A stretch of DNA of 64,000 nucleotides, taken from Algoriphagus marincola DSM 16067. Its GTDB lineage: Bacteria; Bacteroidota; Bacteroidia; Cytophagales; Cyclobacteriaceae. The position numbers and the translations under genes are program-made. The stretch covers positions 443,321 to 507,320 of the forward strand of contig NZ_AUBU01000001.1 in assembly GCF_000429405.1 (NCBI RefSeq). The letters are read 5' to 3'. The notes under the pieces are model-generated. The model saw only the letters and a program-made list of their open reading frames with translations, made no database searches and was not told the origin of the DNA. This document shows, piece after piece, positions 51,242-60,282 of the stretch. How positions within the stretch are numbered: the first letter of the stretch is position 1; every line of letters begins with the position of its first letter.

Positions 51242-53680
51242 TCAATAAAGTCCTGAGATTTTTATTTCCTCTATATCGTTTTTGATTTTAATGGTCTTGA
51301 GATTTTTGATTTCGTGGTACGGGTGTTCTTGCTCCGGTAAAGGGTCAAATTCAGTCAGCTTGCCAATAAAGGCAAAGTCTTTTTCTTCGACCTTGTGAGA
51401 CTTTTCATTTACGGTGACCGTTTCCAACTGAAATCCATGGAAGTAGAATTCAATTTCTGAATAAGCTGAGCCTAAGTTTCCACTTGGCTTACGGAGGGTC
51501 AATTCAATTTTCTCTGGATCATAGCTTATTTTTCTTTCTGAATATTCACCGCTTTGATAGTTGGTAGAAAGCCCGTCATCTTCATAGTGAATAAACTCAC
51601 TTCCCAATCCGCCTTTGTAAACATGTACCCTTAACACTCCATCATTAATTTGACTGGTATTAGACACTACATTTTGCATCGTGAAAATACTTCCGGCTTT
51701 TACTAAGACTGGGAGGTAATTTAGAGGGCAGTCAAGATATATTTCTTTCTTTCCAGCGTAAAATTCGTCGGTATATAGATAGTACCAATCATCTTCGGGG
51801 AGATAAACTTTAGTGATCTCTTTGGTGCTTTCCACAGGTGCCACCAAGAATGTATCACAGAATAGGTATTCGTTTTCGTATGCCGAATGATATACTTTTT
51901 GATCAAGTGGGTAGTCGATAGCGAGACTTGCACAAATGGGTAAACCCGTTTGAGTGCTAGAATAGAATTTGGAGTAAATCGTAGGCAATAAAGCATATCG
52001 AAGCTTCATGTAATTCCTTGATATCTCTTCCACCTCTTCGCCAAAAGCCCAAGGTTCAGCATCGTTACTATTGATCATGGAATGAGCTCGATAGAAAGGA
52101 GAGAATGCACCTATACTCATCCATCTTGCGAATAAAGATTTACTGGCTTCTCCTGCAAAACCTCCCACATCATATCCTGCAAATGATACGCCGCTAATTC
52201 CTAGGCTATTCACCAACCGAACTCCGGCGAGCATGTGTTCTTCGCTTGCGACATTATCACCAGTCCAAGCAGCTGCATAGCGCTGTATTCCGGCAAATCC
52301 AGAGCGTGTCAAAACAAAAGGTCTCTCTTCTGGGGAATTAAACTTTGAGCCTTCTTGTGCACTTCGAGCCATCTGCATCCCATAGATGTTTCTTGCCTTC
52401 CGATGGGAAGCACCTTCACCTTCAAAATCAAATTCGATCAGATTGGGAGTAAATTGACCCCAAGAGGCTGGCTCATTCATATCTGTCCAGAAGCCATCCA
52501 CTCCGGCATCAGTGTAAAAAGCCATTTTCTCTGCCCACCATTCCCTGGTTTCACTTTTGGTAAAATCGGGGAAAGCGCACCAGCCTGGCCAAACTTGACC
52601 TTGGTACTCGGCCCCATCAGGGTATCTGACAAAAAGGTCTTTCGACTGTCCCTCCTGATAGGGGAGATAGTTTTCTTCGGCTTTGATTCCGGGATCCATG
52701 ATGACAATCACTCGGAAACCAAGACTTTTGAGGTGCTTGATGAGGCTTTTAGGATCAGGAAATTTTTCTCCATCAAATGTAAAAACCTTATAAGCTTCCA
52801 TGTGATGGATGTCAAGGTAGATCACATCTGCGGGCATGTCCTTGTCTCGGAAGGTTTTTGCCAAAGTCAATACTTCAGAATCCGGATAATAGCTGTATCT
52901 ACACTGCTGAAAGCCTAAAGACCAAATCGGCGGAAGTTCCATTCGACCTGTGAGATTGGTAAATTCTGAAATGATCCCTGATACTGATGCTTGGTGGATG
53001 AAGTAATAATCCATATCTCCATCTTCAGCACCAAAGTACATGAAGCGATTGGTGCTTGCCCCAAAATTGAAAACGGACTTGTGCGTATTATCAAAGAAAA
53101 TTCCGTATTGACCTTTGGAATGAATTCCTACATAGAAAGGGATACTCATGTAAAGTGGATCATCTCCTACACCATAAGCGAAGTAATCCGTATTCCAGTT
53201 GGTGAAGGCTTTACCGCTTCGATCAAGACCGCCCGTTTTTTCACCTAAGCCAATGAATCGTTCACCTTCTTGCACTTTCTTGTAGCAATTCAACTCAGTA
53301 CCTATCCAAGCTGTTCCCAAAGTATCATCCTCATTGAGGAGATGGCCTTGGCTGTCATAAAATTTTATTACTCCATTGACTTTATTTAGCTGGACCTTTA
53401 GGGTTTCAGTTTTGAGATGTAGATATTTTTCTTCCTCTTCTAAATCAAAAGCATAAAATGGGTCTCTTTTGATCACGGAATAAGGGTTCTCTTCAAAGGA
53501 TTCAGATTGGCTAATTTGAATTCTAGCGATTGCTTCGTTGGAAAAAGTAATGCGGAAGAATCCTCGCTGAAAACTCCCTTTTATTCCTTCTTCGATTTGC
53601 TCCCAAGAAATTACAGAACCACATCCTTGGTGTTTGGAAGAAGAACTGAAGATTTGTTTTTGAGTTTGCTCTTGTTGCAT
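51242..53680 (-). CDS. glycoside hydrolase family 31 alpha-glucosidase
   Basis: 812-residue GH31 enzyme. The nucleophile Asp is in DGFWTDMNEPASWG (near residue 398) and the acid/base Asp in AAWTGDNVAS (near residue 472). The N-terminal beta-sandwich, barrel and C-terminal beta domains are all there. It has no signal peptide, so it most likely hydrolyses imported maltose or maltodextrins in the cytosol, which fits the adjacent transporter. A LacI-type operator lies about 140 bases upstream. Confidence 0.93.
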   Translation of the reverse strand: MQQEQTQKQIFSSSSKHQGCGSVISWEQIEEGIKGSFQRGFFRITFSNEAIARIQISQSESFEENPYSVIKRDPFYAFDLEEEEKYLHLKTETLKVQLNKVNGVIKFYDSQGHLLNEDDTLGTAWIGTELNCYKKVQEGERFIGLGEKTGGLDRSGKAFTNWNTDYFAYGVGDDPLYMSIPFYVGIHSKGQYGIFFDNTHKSVFNFGASTNRFMYFGAEDGDMDYYFIHQASVSGIISEFTNLTGRMELPPIWSLGFQQCRYSYYPDSEVLTLAKTFRDKDMPADVIYLDIHHMEAYKVFTFDGEKFPDPKSLIKHLKSLGFRVIVIMDPGIKAEENYLPYQEGQSKDLFVRYPDGAEYQGQVWPGWCAFPDFTKSETREWWAEKMAFYTDAGVDGFWTDMNEPASWGQFTPNLIEFDFEGEGASHRKARNIYGMQMARSAQEGSKFNSPEERPFVLTRSGFAGIQRYAAAWTGDNVASEEHMLAGVRLVNSLGISGVSFAGYDVGGFAGEASKSLFARWMSIGAFSPFYRAHSMINSNDAEPWAFGEEVEEISRNYMKLRYALLPTIYSKFYSSTQTGLPICASLAIDYPLDQKVYHSAYENEYLFCDTFLVAPVESTKEITKVYLPEDDWYYLYTDEFYAGKKEIYLDCPLNYLPVLVKAGSIFTMQNVVSNTSQINDGVLRVHVYKGGLGSEFIHYEDDGLSTNYQSGEYSERKISYDPEKIELTLRKPSGNLGSAYSEIEFYFHGFQLETVTVNEKSHKVEEKDFAFIGKLTEFDPLPEQEHPYHEIKNLKTIKIKNDIEEIKISGLY

Positions 53681-53817
53681 GTACGGTAATTGACTGATTC
53701 AGCTAAAACGCTAATTTATAAACCTTACCGATAGGAAAAATGAAATCAAAGAAGTGGCAAAGATGCGTTTAAACTCGATCAAGTTGGAAATGCTGCATAA
53801 CGATTAAAATATCCCTA

Positions 53818-53831
53818 TTCAATCGATTGCA
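53818..53831. promoter_or_regulatory. LacI-type operator upstream of the GH31 gene
   Basis: TTCAATCGATTGCA contains the perfect palindrome CAATCGATTG and the half-site TGCAATCG that recurs at 55033-55046. Central CG and symmetric TGCAA arms are typical of LacI-family operators. Confidence 0.55.
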
Positions 53832-53859
53832 CATTTTTTTCTAAAATTTTTAAAAAAAA

Positions 53860-54888
53860 TCAGCGAACAGATGATTTTCGGATTAAAAGTTCGGTAGGAA
53901 GTGTAATCGACTCTTTTATATCTTCTGGATTGATCTTTTTCTCAATTAAGTCAAGAAGTAATTGGGTAGCTTTTGCACCCATTTGAAACCCAGGTTGAGC
54001 TACAGAAGAAAGACCTGGATCAATCATCGAACAAAACTGCCAATTCGAAAAGCCTACCACACCAATGTCCTCAGGTACTCTCAATCCCAAATCTTTGCAG
54101 GCCAACATCGCTCCGACTGCGGCCATATCATTGTTTCCAAAAAAAGCATCGGGTCGTTCTTCCATCGATTCAAGCAGCTGCCTGGTTGTTTTCCTGCTTT
54201 CATCATCAGTTCCGAGTGGGCATTCTACAATAAGTGCATCATTGATTTCAATTCCATGTGCCAGCAATGCATCCTTATATCCTCGTATTCTTTCGGTGCT
54301 GATGGTTAGGTTTTTTGGTCCCGATAGGTGGACAATATGTTTGTATCCTTGTTGAATCAGGTGACTGACTGCATCAAATGCCCCCTTATAATCATCCACA
54401 GTGACATTGACAGCATGGGGTATTTGCGGTACTCGATCAAAAAATACAATGGGATAGCCTTGATCCAATAACTTAGAAAAGTGCTCAAAATCCTCTGTTT
54501 CTTTCGAATGGCTGACTAAAAATCCATCGATTTGATTGGATAGCATGGTGTCAATGCTGGATTTTTCCCGGTCCAGTTTTTCATTGGTTTGGGTCAGAAT
54601 CACATTGTACCCTCTAGAATTTGCCTCCTCTTCAATTCCGGAAATCACTGTGGAAAAGAAAAAATGAACCACCTCAGGAATTATAACTCCGATCGTAAAA
54701 GAGCGGCTCTTTCGAAGGGATAGGGCAATGGCATTGGGTCGGTAGTTAAGCTTTTCTGCAAGCTCCTTGACCTTTCGCTTGGTTTCGTCACTGATCCCGG
54801 GATAATCTTTCAATGCTCTCGAAACCGTGGAAGAGGAAACATTCAGTTCCCGAGCGATATCCTTGATGGTAGCTTGTCCTATTTTCAT
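53860..54888 (-). CDS. LacI family transcriptional regulator
   Basis: 342-residue repressor. N-terminal HTH at about 7-26 (TIKDIARELNVSSSTVSRAL) and hinge YRPNAIALSLRKSRSFTIGV. The remaining periplasmic-binding-type domain would sense a sugar. Located between the GH31-transporter arm and the SusE-amylase arm of the alpha-glucan locus; matching operator sequences occur on both sides of it. Probable local regulator responding to maltose or a maltodextrin; the ligand is inference. Confidence 0.92.
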   Translation of the reverse strand: MKIGQATIKDIARELNVSSSTVSRALKDYPGISDETKRKVKELAEKLNYRPNAIALSLRKSRSFTIGVIIPEVVHFFFSTVISGIEEEANSRGYNVILTQTNEKLDREKSSIDTMLSNQIDGFLVSHSKETEDFEHFSKLLDQGYPIVFFDRVPQIPHAVNVTVDDYKGAFDAVSHLIQQGYKHIVHLSGPKNLTISTERIRGYKDALLAHGIEINDALIVECPLGTDDESRKTTRQLLESMEERPDAFFGNNDMAAVGAMLACKDLGLRVPEDIGVVGFSNWQFCSMIDPGLSSVAQPGFQMGAKATQLLLDLIEKKINPEDIKESITLPTELLIRKSSVR

Positions 54889-55224
54889 AAATTATATTAT
54901 TCCGAGAATCTAAGTTAAAACAAAATCGGACTTAAATGAATAAGTCCAAAAAAGGTTTTACACTCTAATCTTTGAATTTTCTCAATTCCACCAAATTTTA
55001 ATTCAAAAAATTGCGGATTATGCAAACGTTAACGCAACCGATTGCATCGAAAATAGTCCCAATATTTTTTCAAAACCTATTGCTTTGTGTATAGCCTCAA
55101 ATTATATTTTCATAAGATTATCTAGATCGGACTTGGTCTGAGAAGCTTAGAGAGGATTCTAAATTGTACTTTTCCAAGTCTGCGGTAAAATCGAAACCAA
55201 AATCAATTAACAATTCCAATTACT
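54889..55224. promoter_or_regulatory. divergent control region between LacI and SusE-like genes
   Basis: No coding sequence or SusC/SusD remnant was recognised in these 336 bases. It contains two overlapping LacI-type operator sequences (55021-55046) and an AT-rich stretch with TTTG at 55084 and TATATTTT at 55103 that could form a non-optimal promoter for the rightward genes. The predicted leader of the SusE-like gene would be about 100 bases. Confidence 0.5.
55021..55046. promoter_or_regulatory. paired LacI-type operators
   Basis: TGCAAACGTTAACG (55021-55034) and CGCAACCGATTGCA (55033-55046; complement TGCAATCGGTTGCG) both have the TGCAA(A/T)CG half-site around a central CG. The second shares TGCAATCG with the operator upstream of the GH31 gene. 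Probable binding sites of the adjacent LacI protein. Confidence 0.6.
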
Positions 55225-56259
55225 ATGAAAATTTTAAAAAAACTAGGTTGGATGGTTGCAGTAATTCCTGCGATGTGGGCTTGTGAAAACTATGAAATGC
55301 CCCCCATTATTCCACAAACTGGTTCAACTTTATCAAGCCCAAGCTCTGGCACTAGTCTAACCTTGAGTGTTGATAATCCAGAAGAGTTGATTCCTTTTAC
55401 TGTTACTGCCGCAGACTTCGGTATGACAGGTTCTGTGACTTACGAACTGGAGATGGATCTAGCAGGATCTAATTTTGCAAATCCAGTTTCCCTAGGTTCT
55501 TCGACTTCAAATATCATTGAAGTAATGGCGCAAGACCTAAACGATGAAGTGCTTGCAAAAGGAGCTATGTTCGATACCCCTACTGAGGTGGATTTTCGGG
55601 TAAAAGCTTCAATTTCACAGCCATTATCACCAATTTTTGGTGAGTCTGTAAGACTTACCGTGACCCCTTATAATGCTGATGTCGCATTTCCAGTAATGTA
55701 CGTTCCTGGTGACTATCAAGGATGGAATCCAGAAAACGAAATGACGGTACTGAAGTCAGTTAACTTTGACAATGTGTTTGAAGGCTATGTGCACATTCTT
55801 CCAGGTGGTTCTGGTGAGTTTAAAGTCAATGAAACCAATAGCTGGGACGTGAATTATGGTGATAATGGTGCTGATGGTACACTTGACCGAGACGGAGAAA
55901 ATATTAAAGTGACAGACTTCGGAACTTATCTAATGAAAGTGGATCTAGGGGCAAAAACTTATGAGTTAAGTGGTCCTTTATATTGGGGAATCATCGGAAG
56001 TGCTACAGCAGGGGGCTGGGATTCTGAAACCAAGATGAGCTTTGACAGGGATGAGAATGTCTTGACCATCACTGAGGATCTTGTAGAAGGAGAAATGAAG
56101 TTTAGAGCTAATCAGGACTGGGCATTTAATTTCGGAGGCGCCAATGGCGAACTTGAAGCAGATGGAGCAAACATTGCAGTGTCTGAAGCAGGAAATTACA
56201 CAATCACCCTTGACTTCCGTACTCCAGGTGAGGTTCTTTACACTATGACTAAAAATTAA
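55225..56259 (+). CDS. SusE-like outer-membrane starch-binding lipoprotein
   Basis: 344-residue lipoprotein with lipobox AMWAC at about residue 20. The N-terminal part (about 35-130: TLTLSVDNPEELIPFTVTAADFG) is the SusE Ig-like domain. Two repeats follow that look like SusE/SusF starch-binding modules (VPGDYQGWNPENEM, IGSATAGGWDSETKM). It would hold alpha-glucans at the cell surface. Normally it is encoded behind susC and susD; here both are missing from the upstream side. A hairpin separates it from the GH13 gene. Confidence 0.87.
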   Translation: MKILKKLGWMVAVIPAMWACENYEMPPIIPQTGSTLSSPSSGTSLTLSVDNPEELIPFTVTAADFGMTGSVTYELEMDLAGSNFANPVSLGSSTSNIIEVMAQDLNDEVLAKGAMFDTPTEVDFRVKASISQPLSPIFGESVRLTVTPYNADVAFPVMYVPGDYQGWNPENEMTVLKSVNFDNVFEGYVHILPGGSGEFKVNETNSWDVNYGDNGADGTLDRDGENIKVTDFGTYLMKVDLGAKTYELSGPLYWGIIGSATAGGWDSETKMSFDRDENVLTITEDLVEGEMKFRANQDWAFNFGGANGELEADGANIAVSEAGNYTITLDFRTPGEVLYTMTKN

Positions 56260-56280
56260 TTCCAATCAAGATTTTTACTT

Positions 56281-56314
56281 ACCGACTCCAAGCATAATTT
56301 GGTTTGGAGTCGGT
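56281..56314 (+). terminator. hairpin between SusE-like and GH13 genes
   Basis: ACCGACTCCAA and TTGGAGTCGGT form a perfect 11-bp stem with a 12-base loop. The following sequence TTATCATTTATC is only weakly T-rich, so it may be a partial terminator or an mRNA-stabilising hairpin that lowers amylase expression relative to the lipoprotein. Confidence 0.6.
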
Positions 56315-56338
56315 TTATCATTTATCAAATTCCCAAAA

Positions 56339-59137
56339 ATGAAACCAATCAAGTGCGTCTTTATCTACTTTCTTTTTACCCTTTTTTGGTTTCCATCTTT
56401 GGCACAGGTCACGACAGACCCTTCTGTTCCGAATGCTGCTGAGAAAGTCAAAATAATCTACGATGCGTCTAAAGGTACTACTGGCCTAGCTAATTGTAAT
56501 TGCGACGTTTATATTCATATTGGAGCCGTCACTGAGGGACCAAATTCTACGACTTGGTCCATTGTTCCTTTCCAGTGGGGAACTGCTGATCCCAATGCAA
56601 AAATGACCAAGGTGGAAGGTGAGGCTAATATTTACACTTTTGAACTCACACCTAATGACTTTTTTGATAATCCAAATGACCTAACCATTTACCGATTGGG
56701 AGCCGTTTTTAGAAATGCAGCCGGCACTCTGGAAGGAAAAACCTCCTCAAATGGAGACTTTTTTATTGATTTAGCGCAGGGATTTACTGTAAATATTACA
56801 GACCCAGCCACAAATGAGATTTCACTAGAAGTAGGAGAAAGCTATACTTTCAAAGCTGAGACTTCTGCTACTTCGGATATTAGTTTTGAACTGGATGGAA
56901 CTGAGGTTGCTGAAGCACAAAGCGTTAATTCGCTTTCCTACCAGTTTTCTGCCACCGAGGCGGGAACTTTTACATTGACAGCAAAAGCTGTTTTGGGTGA
57001 TGAAACAGATTCTGAAGCAGTCACCATCAATGTCTTTACAGAATCAGAGCAGGCCCCACTTCCTCAAGGAACCCAGCTTGGGATCAATTACATCTCTGAT
57101 ACCGAAGTGATTTTAGCCTTGCAAGCACCCGGAAAGCGAATTGCGCATGTGATTGGAGATTTTAATGATTGGAAGGTGCTGCCTGATTATCAAATGAAGA
57201 GAACTCCTGATGGAGAAATCTTTTGGTTGAAAATTTCAGGTCTAACACCTCAGCAGGAATACATTTTCCAATATCTAGTCGATGCAAGCATTCGAATAGG
57301 AGATCCATACGCCGATAAAATTTCCGACCCATTTTTGGATCAGGAAATTATCGATCAAGGGCGCTATCCTGGACTCAAACCCTACCCAAGTGGTAAAACG
57401 GAGTTCCAGGCCTCTTTTCTCCAAACTGCACAAACTCCTTATACTTGGAAAAATGTCAATTACCAAAAGGTTGACTCTGAGGAACTCGTGATTTACGAGT
57501 TGTTGGTTCGGGATTTTGATGATCGAAGAACCTACAAGGCAGTGATTGAGCGACTTGACTACTTAGAGGACTTGGGAGTGAATGCCATTCAGCTCATGCC
57601 AATTGGAGAGTTTGAAGGAAACTTATCTTGGGGATACAATCCATCCTTCTTTTTTGCACCTGATAAGTTTTATGGTACCAAAAATGACCTCAAGCAGCTG
57701 ATTGATGAGGCCCATGGTAGGGGAATTATGGTGATTTTGGATATGGTGCTGAATCATGCCTTTGGTCAGAATCCTTTTGTCCGACTGTACAATGATGGGG
57801 ACTACGGCGCACCAACCGAGGATAATCCTTGGCTCAATCGAGTGGCAAAGCATCCATTTAATGTGGGGTATGACTTCAACCACGAGAGCCCTTACACGGC
57901 AGCATTTGTTGATTCGGTTAATAATTACTGGTTGACTGAATACAAATTCGATGGCTTTCGATTTGATTTGAGCAAAGGCTTTACTCAGGTCAACACAGGT
58001 GATAATGTAGGTCTTTGGTCTCAGTATGACCCTAGTCGGATAAAAATCTGGAAAGGAATTTATGATCGAATCAAGGCGAATCATCCGGATGCCTACGTTA
58101 TTTTGGAGCATCTCTCTGCCAATGACGAAGAAAAAGAACTGGCCGATTACGGGATGATGTTTTGGGGTAATATGAATTTTGATTTCCGGGAAATGGCCAA
58201 AGGTGAAAATAAAGACTTTGGCTGGGCCTATCATGGAAATAGAGGTTGGAATGACCCAAATCTGGTAGCCTACCAAGAATCTCACGACGAAGAACGTGTC
58301 ATGTGGGAGTCCTTAAATTTTGGAAAGACATCTCCGGTCAATTTGAGACAGTTAGAAAATGCAGTCAACCGGAATCAGTTATTGACAGCCTTTTATTTTA
58401 GTGTGCCCGGACCTAAGATGCTCTGGCAGTTTGGTGAATTTGGCTATGATGAAGAGCTCAATAATGATCGTCTTGGCATCAAACCAACACGCTGGGAATA
58501 TTTGAATGACCCACAGCGTATTCGCTTGTTCAAGCTTTATCAAGAAATGATCAAGCTGAAAAAGTCCCATGAAGCATTCAATGAACCAGAAAAAACCACG
58601 CTTAATCTGAGTGGGGGAGTGAAATCAATTATTCTGGAGCACCCTGATATGGATGTTGTGATTCACGGGAACTTCGGACTTGGGACTGCTGGCAATGTTC
58701 CCTTGTCATTTCCATCGACAGGGACATGGTATAACTATTTCACAGGAGAGGAATTGACTATCACTTCGACCACAGTCAATTTCAACCTTCGCGCTTCTGA
58801 ATTCTTGCTCTTTACCAGCGAGCCTTTGCCAAAGCCAGAGGATGGGATTTTGCAGGAGGATTTTGTCACTTCGATTCCGGATGAAATTATTCCCGAAGGT
58901 CAATTCAATATTTATCCTAATCCGACTACCGGAAAGCTTACTGTAGAGCTTCCAGAAGGGATGAATGCTGCCAATTATCGAATTATCGATATGAGTGGAA
59001 GAGTGATTGTGTCGGGTCAGTCACAAGACATCCGACAGAAATTAGAATTTGATTTGGGGAATATTCAAAATGGGATTTATATCTTTGAAGCGTTTAATAC
59101 CAGACGAGTGCTGCATCAGCGCTTTATTAAGAGATAA
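56339..59137 (+). CDS. GH13 alpha-amylase family protein with T9SS sorting domain
   Basis: 932-residue exported glycoside hydrolase. Signal peptide (residues 1-22). Beta-sandwich domains up to about 245 are followed by a CBM48-like module (GKRIAHVIGDFNDWKVLPD) and the GH13 barrel. The catalytic Asp is in FDGFRFDLSKG (near 542), Glu in VILEHLS (near 590) and Asp in ESHDEER (near 650). The last 80 residues (FNIYPNPTTGKLTVEL ... GIYIFEAF) are a type A T9SS signal. The CBM48 arrangement resembles pullulanase or branching-type enzymes. It probably attacks starch or glycogen outside the cell. Confidence 0.92.
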   Translation: MKPIKCVFIYFLFTLFWFPSLAQVTTDPSVPNAAEKVKIIYDASKGTTGLANCNCDVYIHIGAVTEGPNSTTWSIVPFQWGTADPNAKMTKVEGEANIYTFELTPNDFFDNPNDLTIYRLGAVFRNAAGTLEGKTSSNGDFFIDLAQGFTVNITDPATNEISLEVGESYTFKAETSATSDISFELDGTEVAEAQSVNSLSYQFSATEAGTFTLTAKAVLGDETDSEAVTINVFTESEQAPLPQGTQLGINYISDTEVILALQAPGKRIAHVIGDFNDWKVLPDYQMKRTPDGEIFWLKISGLTPQQEYIFQYLVDASIRIGDPYADKISDPFLDQEIIDQGRYPGLKPYPSGKTEFQASFLQTAQTPYTWKNVNYQKVDSEELVIYELLVRDFDDRRTYKAVIERLDYLEDLGVNAIQLMPIGEFEGNLSWGYNPSFFFAPDKFYGTKNDLKQLIDEAHGRGIMVILDMVLNHAFGQNPFVRLYNDGDYGAPTEDNPWLNRVAKHPFNVGYDFNHESPYTAAFVDSVNNYWLTEYKFDGFRFDLSKGFTQVNTGDNVGLWSQYDPSRIKIWKGIYDRIKANHPDAYVILEHLSANDEEKELADYGMMFWGNMNFDFREMAKGENKDFGWAYHGNRGWNDPNLVAYQESHDEERVMWESLNFGKTSPVNLRQLENAVNRNQLLTAFYFSVPGPKMLWQFGEFGYDEELNNDRLGIKPTRWEYLNDPQRIRLFKLYQEMIKLKKSHEAFNEPEKTTLNLSGGVKSIILEHPDMDVVIHGNFGLGTAGNVPLSFPSTGTWYNYFTGEELTITSTTVNFNLRASEFLLFTSEPLPKPEDGILQEDFVTSIPDEIIPEGQFNIYPNPTTGKLTVELPEGMNAANYRIIDMSGRVIVSGQSQDIRQKLEFDLGNIQNGIYIFEAFNTRRVLHQRFIKR

Positions 59138-59153
59138 CCAAACCTATTAATCC

Positions 59154-60215
59154 ATGAAATTTAAACCAGGAGTAAAATACGGGGCAGAGCTTAGTGATCT
59201 TTATGCTTATGCCAAAGAAAATGAGTTTGCCTTTCCGGCAGTGAATGTGATTGGAACTAATTCGGTGAACGCCGTTTTGGAAACAGCCAAAAAGGTTAAT
59301 TCTCCAGTCATTATTCAGTTTTCAAATGGTGGGGCTCAATTTTTCGCAGGAAAGAGTCTTGCAAATGACAAGCAGCAGGCTAGCATCGCTGGAGCTGTCT
59401 CAGGTGCTCATCACGTTCATCAAATGGCTGAAGCATATGGCGTTCCCGTTATTTTGCACACCGATCACGCTGCAAAGAAATTATTGCCGTGGATTGATGG
59501 CTTGATCGAAGCAGGGGAGGCGCATTTTGCTGCTCATGGCAAGCCGCTATTCAGTTCTCACATGCTTGACCTTTCAGAAGAGCCTTTGGAAGAAAACGTC
59601 GAAATCTCGGTAGATTACTTCAAAAAGCTAGCAAAATTGGAAATGGCGATTGAAATCGAGCTTGGGGTGACAGGTGGAGAAGAAGATGGGGTTGATAATA
59701 CTGACGTAGATTCATCGAAGCTGTATACTCAGCCTGAGGAAGTCGCCTACGCCTATGAGCATTTGAAAAAAGTAAGTGATCTTTTCACCATCGCTGCAGC
59801 GTTTGGTAATGTCCATGGAGTATACAAGCCAGGAAATGTAAGCTTGAAGCCAATTATTCTCAAGAATTCTCAGGATTATATCAATGAGAAATTTGGTACA
59901 AGTGGCAAACCCTTAAATTTTGTTTTCCACGGTGGGTCAGGATCCTCTGTAGAAGAGATTCGGGAAGCCAATTCCTATGGTTCAATCAAAATGAATATCG
60001 ATACAGATATGCAATGGGCTACTTGGGAAGGCGTCTTGAATTACTACAAGAAAAATGAAGGCTATCTTCAAACTCAATTGGGTAACCCAGATGGTCCGGA
60101 TAGTCCAAATAAGAAATTCTACGATCCACGTGCCTGGCTACGCAAAGGAGAGGAGAACTTTGTGAAGCGTCTGGAAATGGCCTTCGATATGCTCAATGCT
60201 ATCAATAGAAACTAA
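59154..60215 (+). CDS. fbaA: class II fructose-bisphosphate aldolase
   Basis: 353-residue zinc-dependent aldolase (class IIA, E. coli type), splitting fructose 1,6-bisphosphate into triose phosphates. Family motifs: FAFPAVNVIGTNSVNAVLE, VILHTDHAAKKLLPW with zinc ligands, EIELGVTGGEEDGVDN, AAAFGNVHGVYKPGNV and FHGGSGSS. It sits 16 bases after the GH13 gene, inside the alpha-glucan locus, so glycolysis capacity may be induced together with starch breakdown. Followed by a strong terminator. Confidence 0.95.
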   Translation: MKFKPGVKYGAELSDLYAYAKENEFAFPAVNVIGTNSVNAVLETAKKVNSPVIIQFSNGGAQFFAGKSLANDKQQASIAGAVSGAHHVHQMAEAYGVPVILHTDHAAKKLLPWIDGLIEAGEAHFAAHGKPLFSSHMLDLSEEPLEENVEISVDYFKKLAKLEMAIEIELGVTGGEEDGVDNTDVDSSKLYTQPEEVAYAYEHLKKVSDLFTIAAAFGNVHGVYKPGNVSLKPIILKNSQDYINEKFGTSGKPLNFVFHGGSGSSVEEIREANSYGSIKMNIDTDMQWATWEGVLNYYKKNEGYLQTQLGNPDGPDSPNKKFYDPRAWLRKGEENFVKRLEMAFDMLNAINRN

Positions 60216-60230
60216 ATCAGTTTAAGTTCT

Positions 60231-60265
60231 GAAAAGTCACCTTCAAAAGTGACTTTTCTTTTTTC
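60231..60265 (+). terminator. Rho-independent terminator after fbaA
   Basis: GAAAAGTCAC and GTGACTTTTC pair perfectly over 10 bp with an 8-base loop, followed by TTTTTT. It separates fbaA from the second GH13 gene, which must then have its own promoter or rely on read-through; only 50 bases remain before its start. Confidence 0.88.
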
Positions 60266-60282
60266 CCAAAAGCTCACTCATC

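Noticed and set aside
54889..55224. Remnants of susC/susD upstream of the SusE-like gene
   Set aside because: The region was read for TonB-plug or RagB/SusD-like fragments and none was seen.
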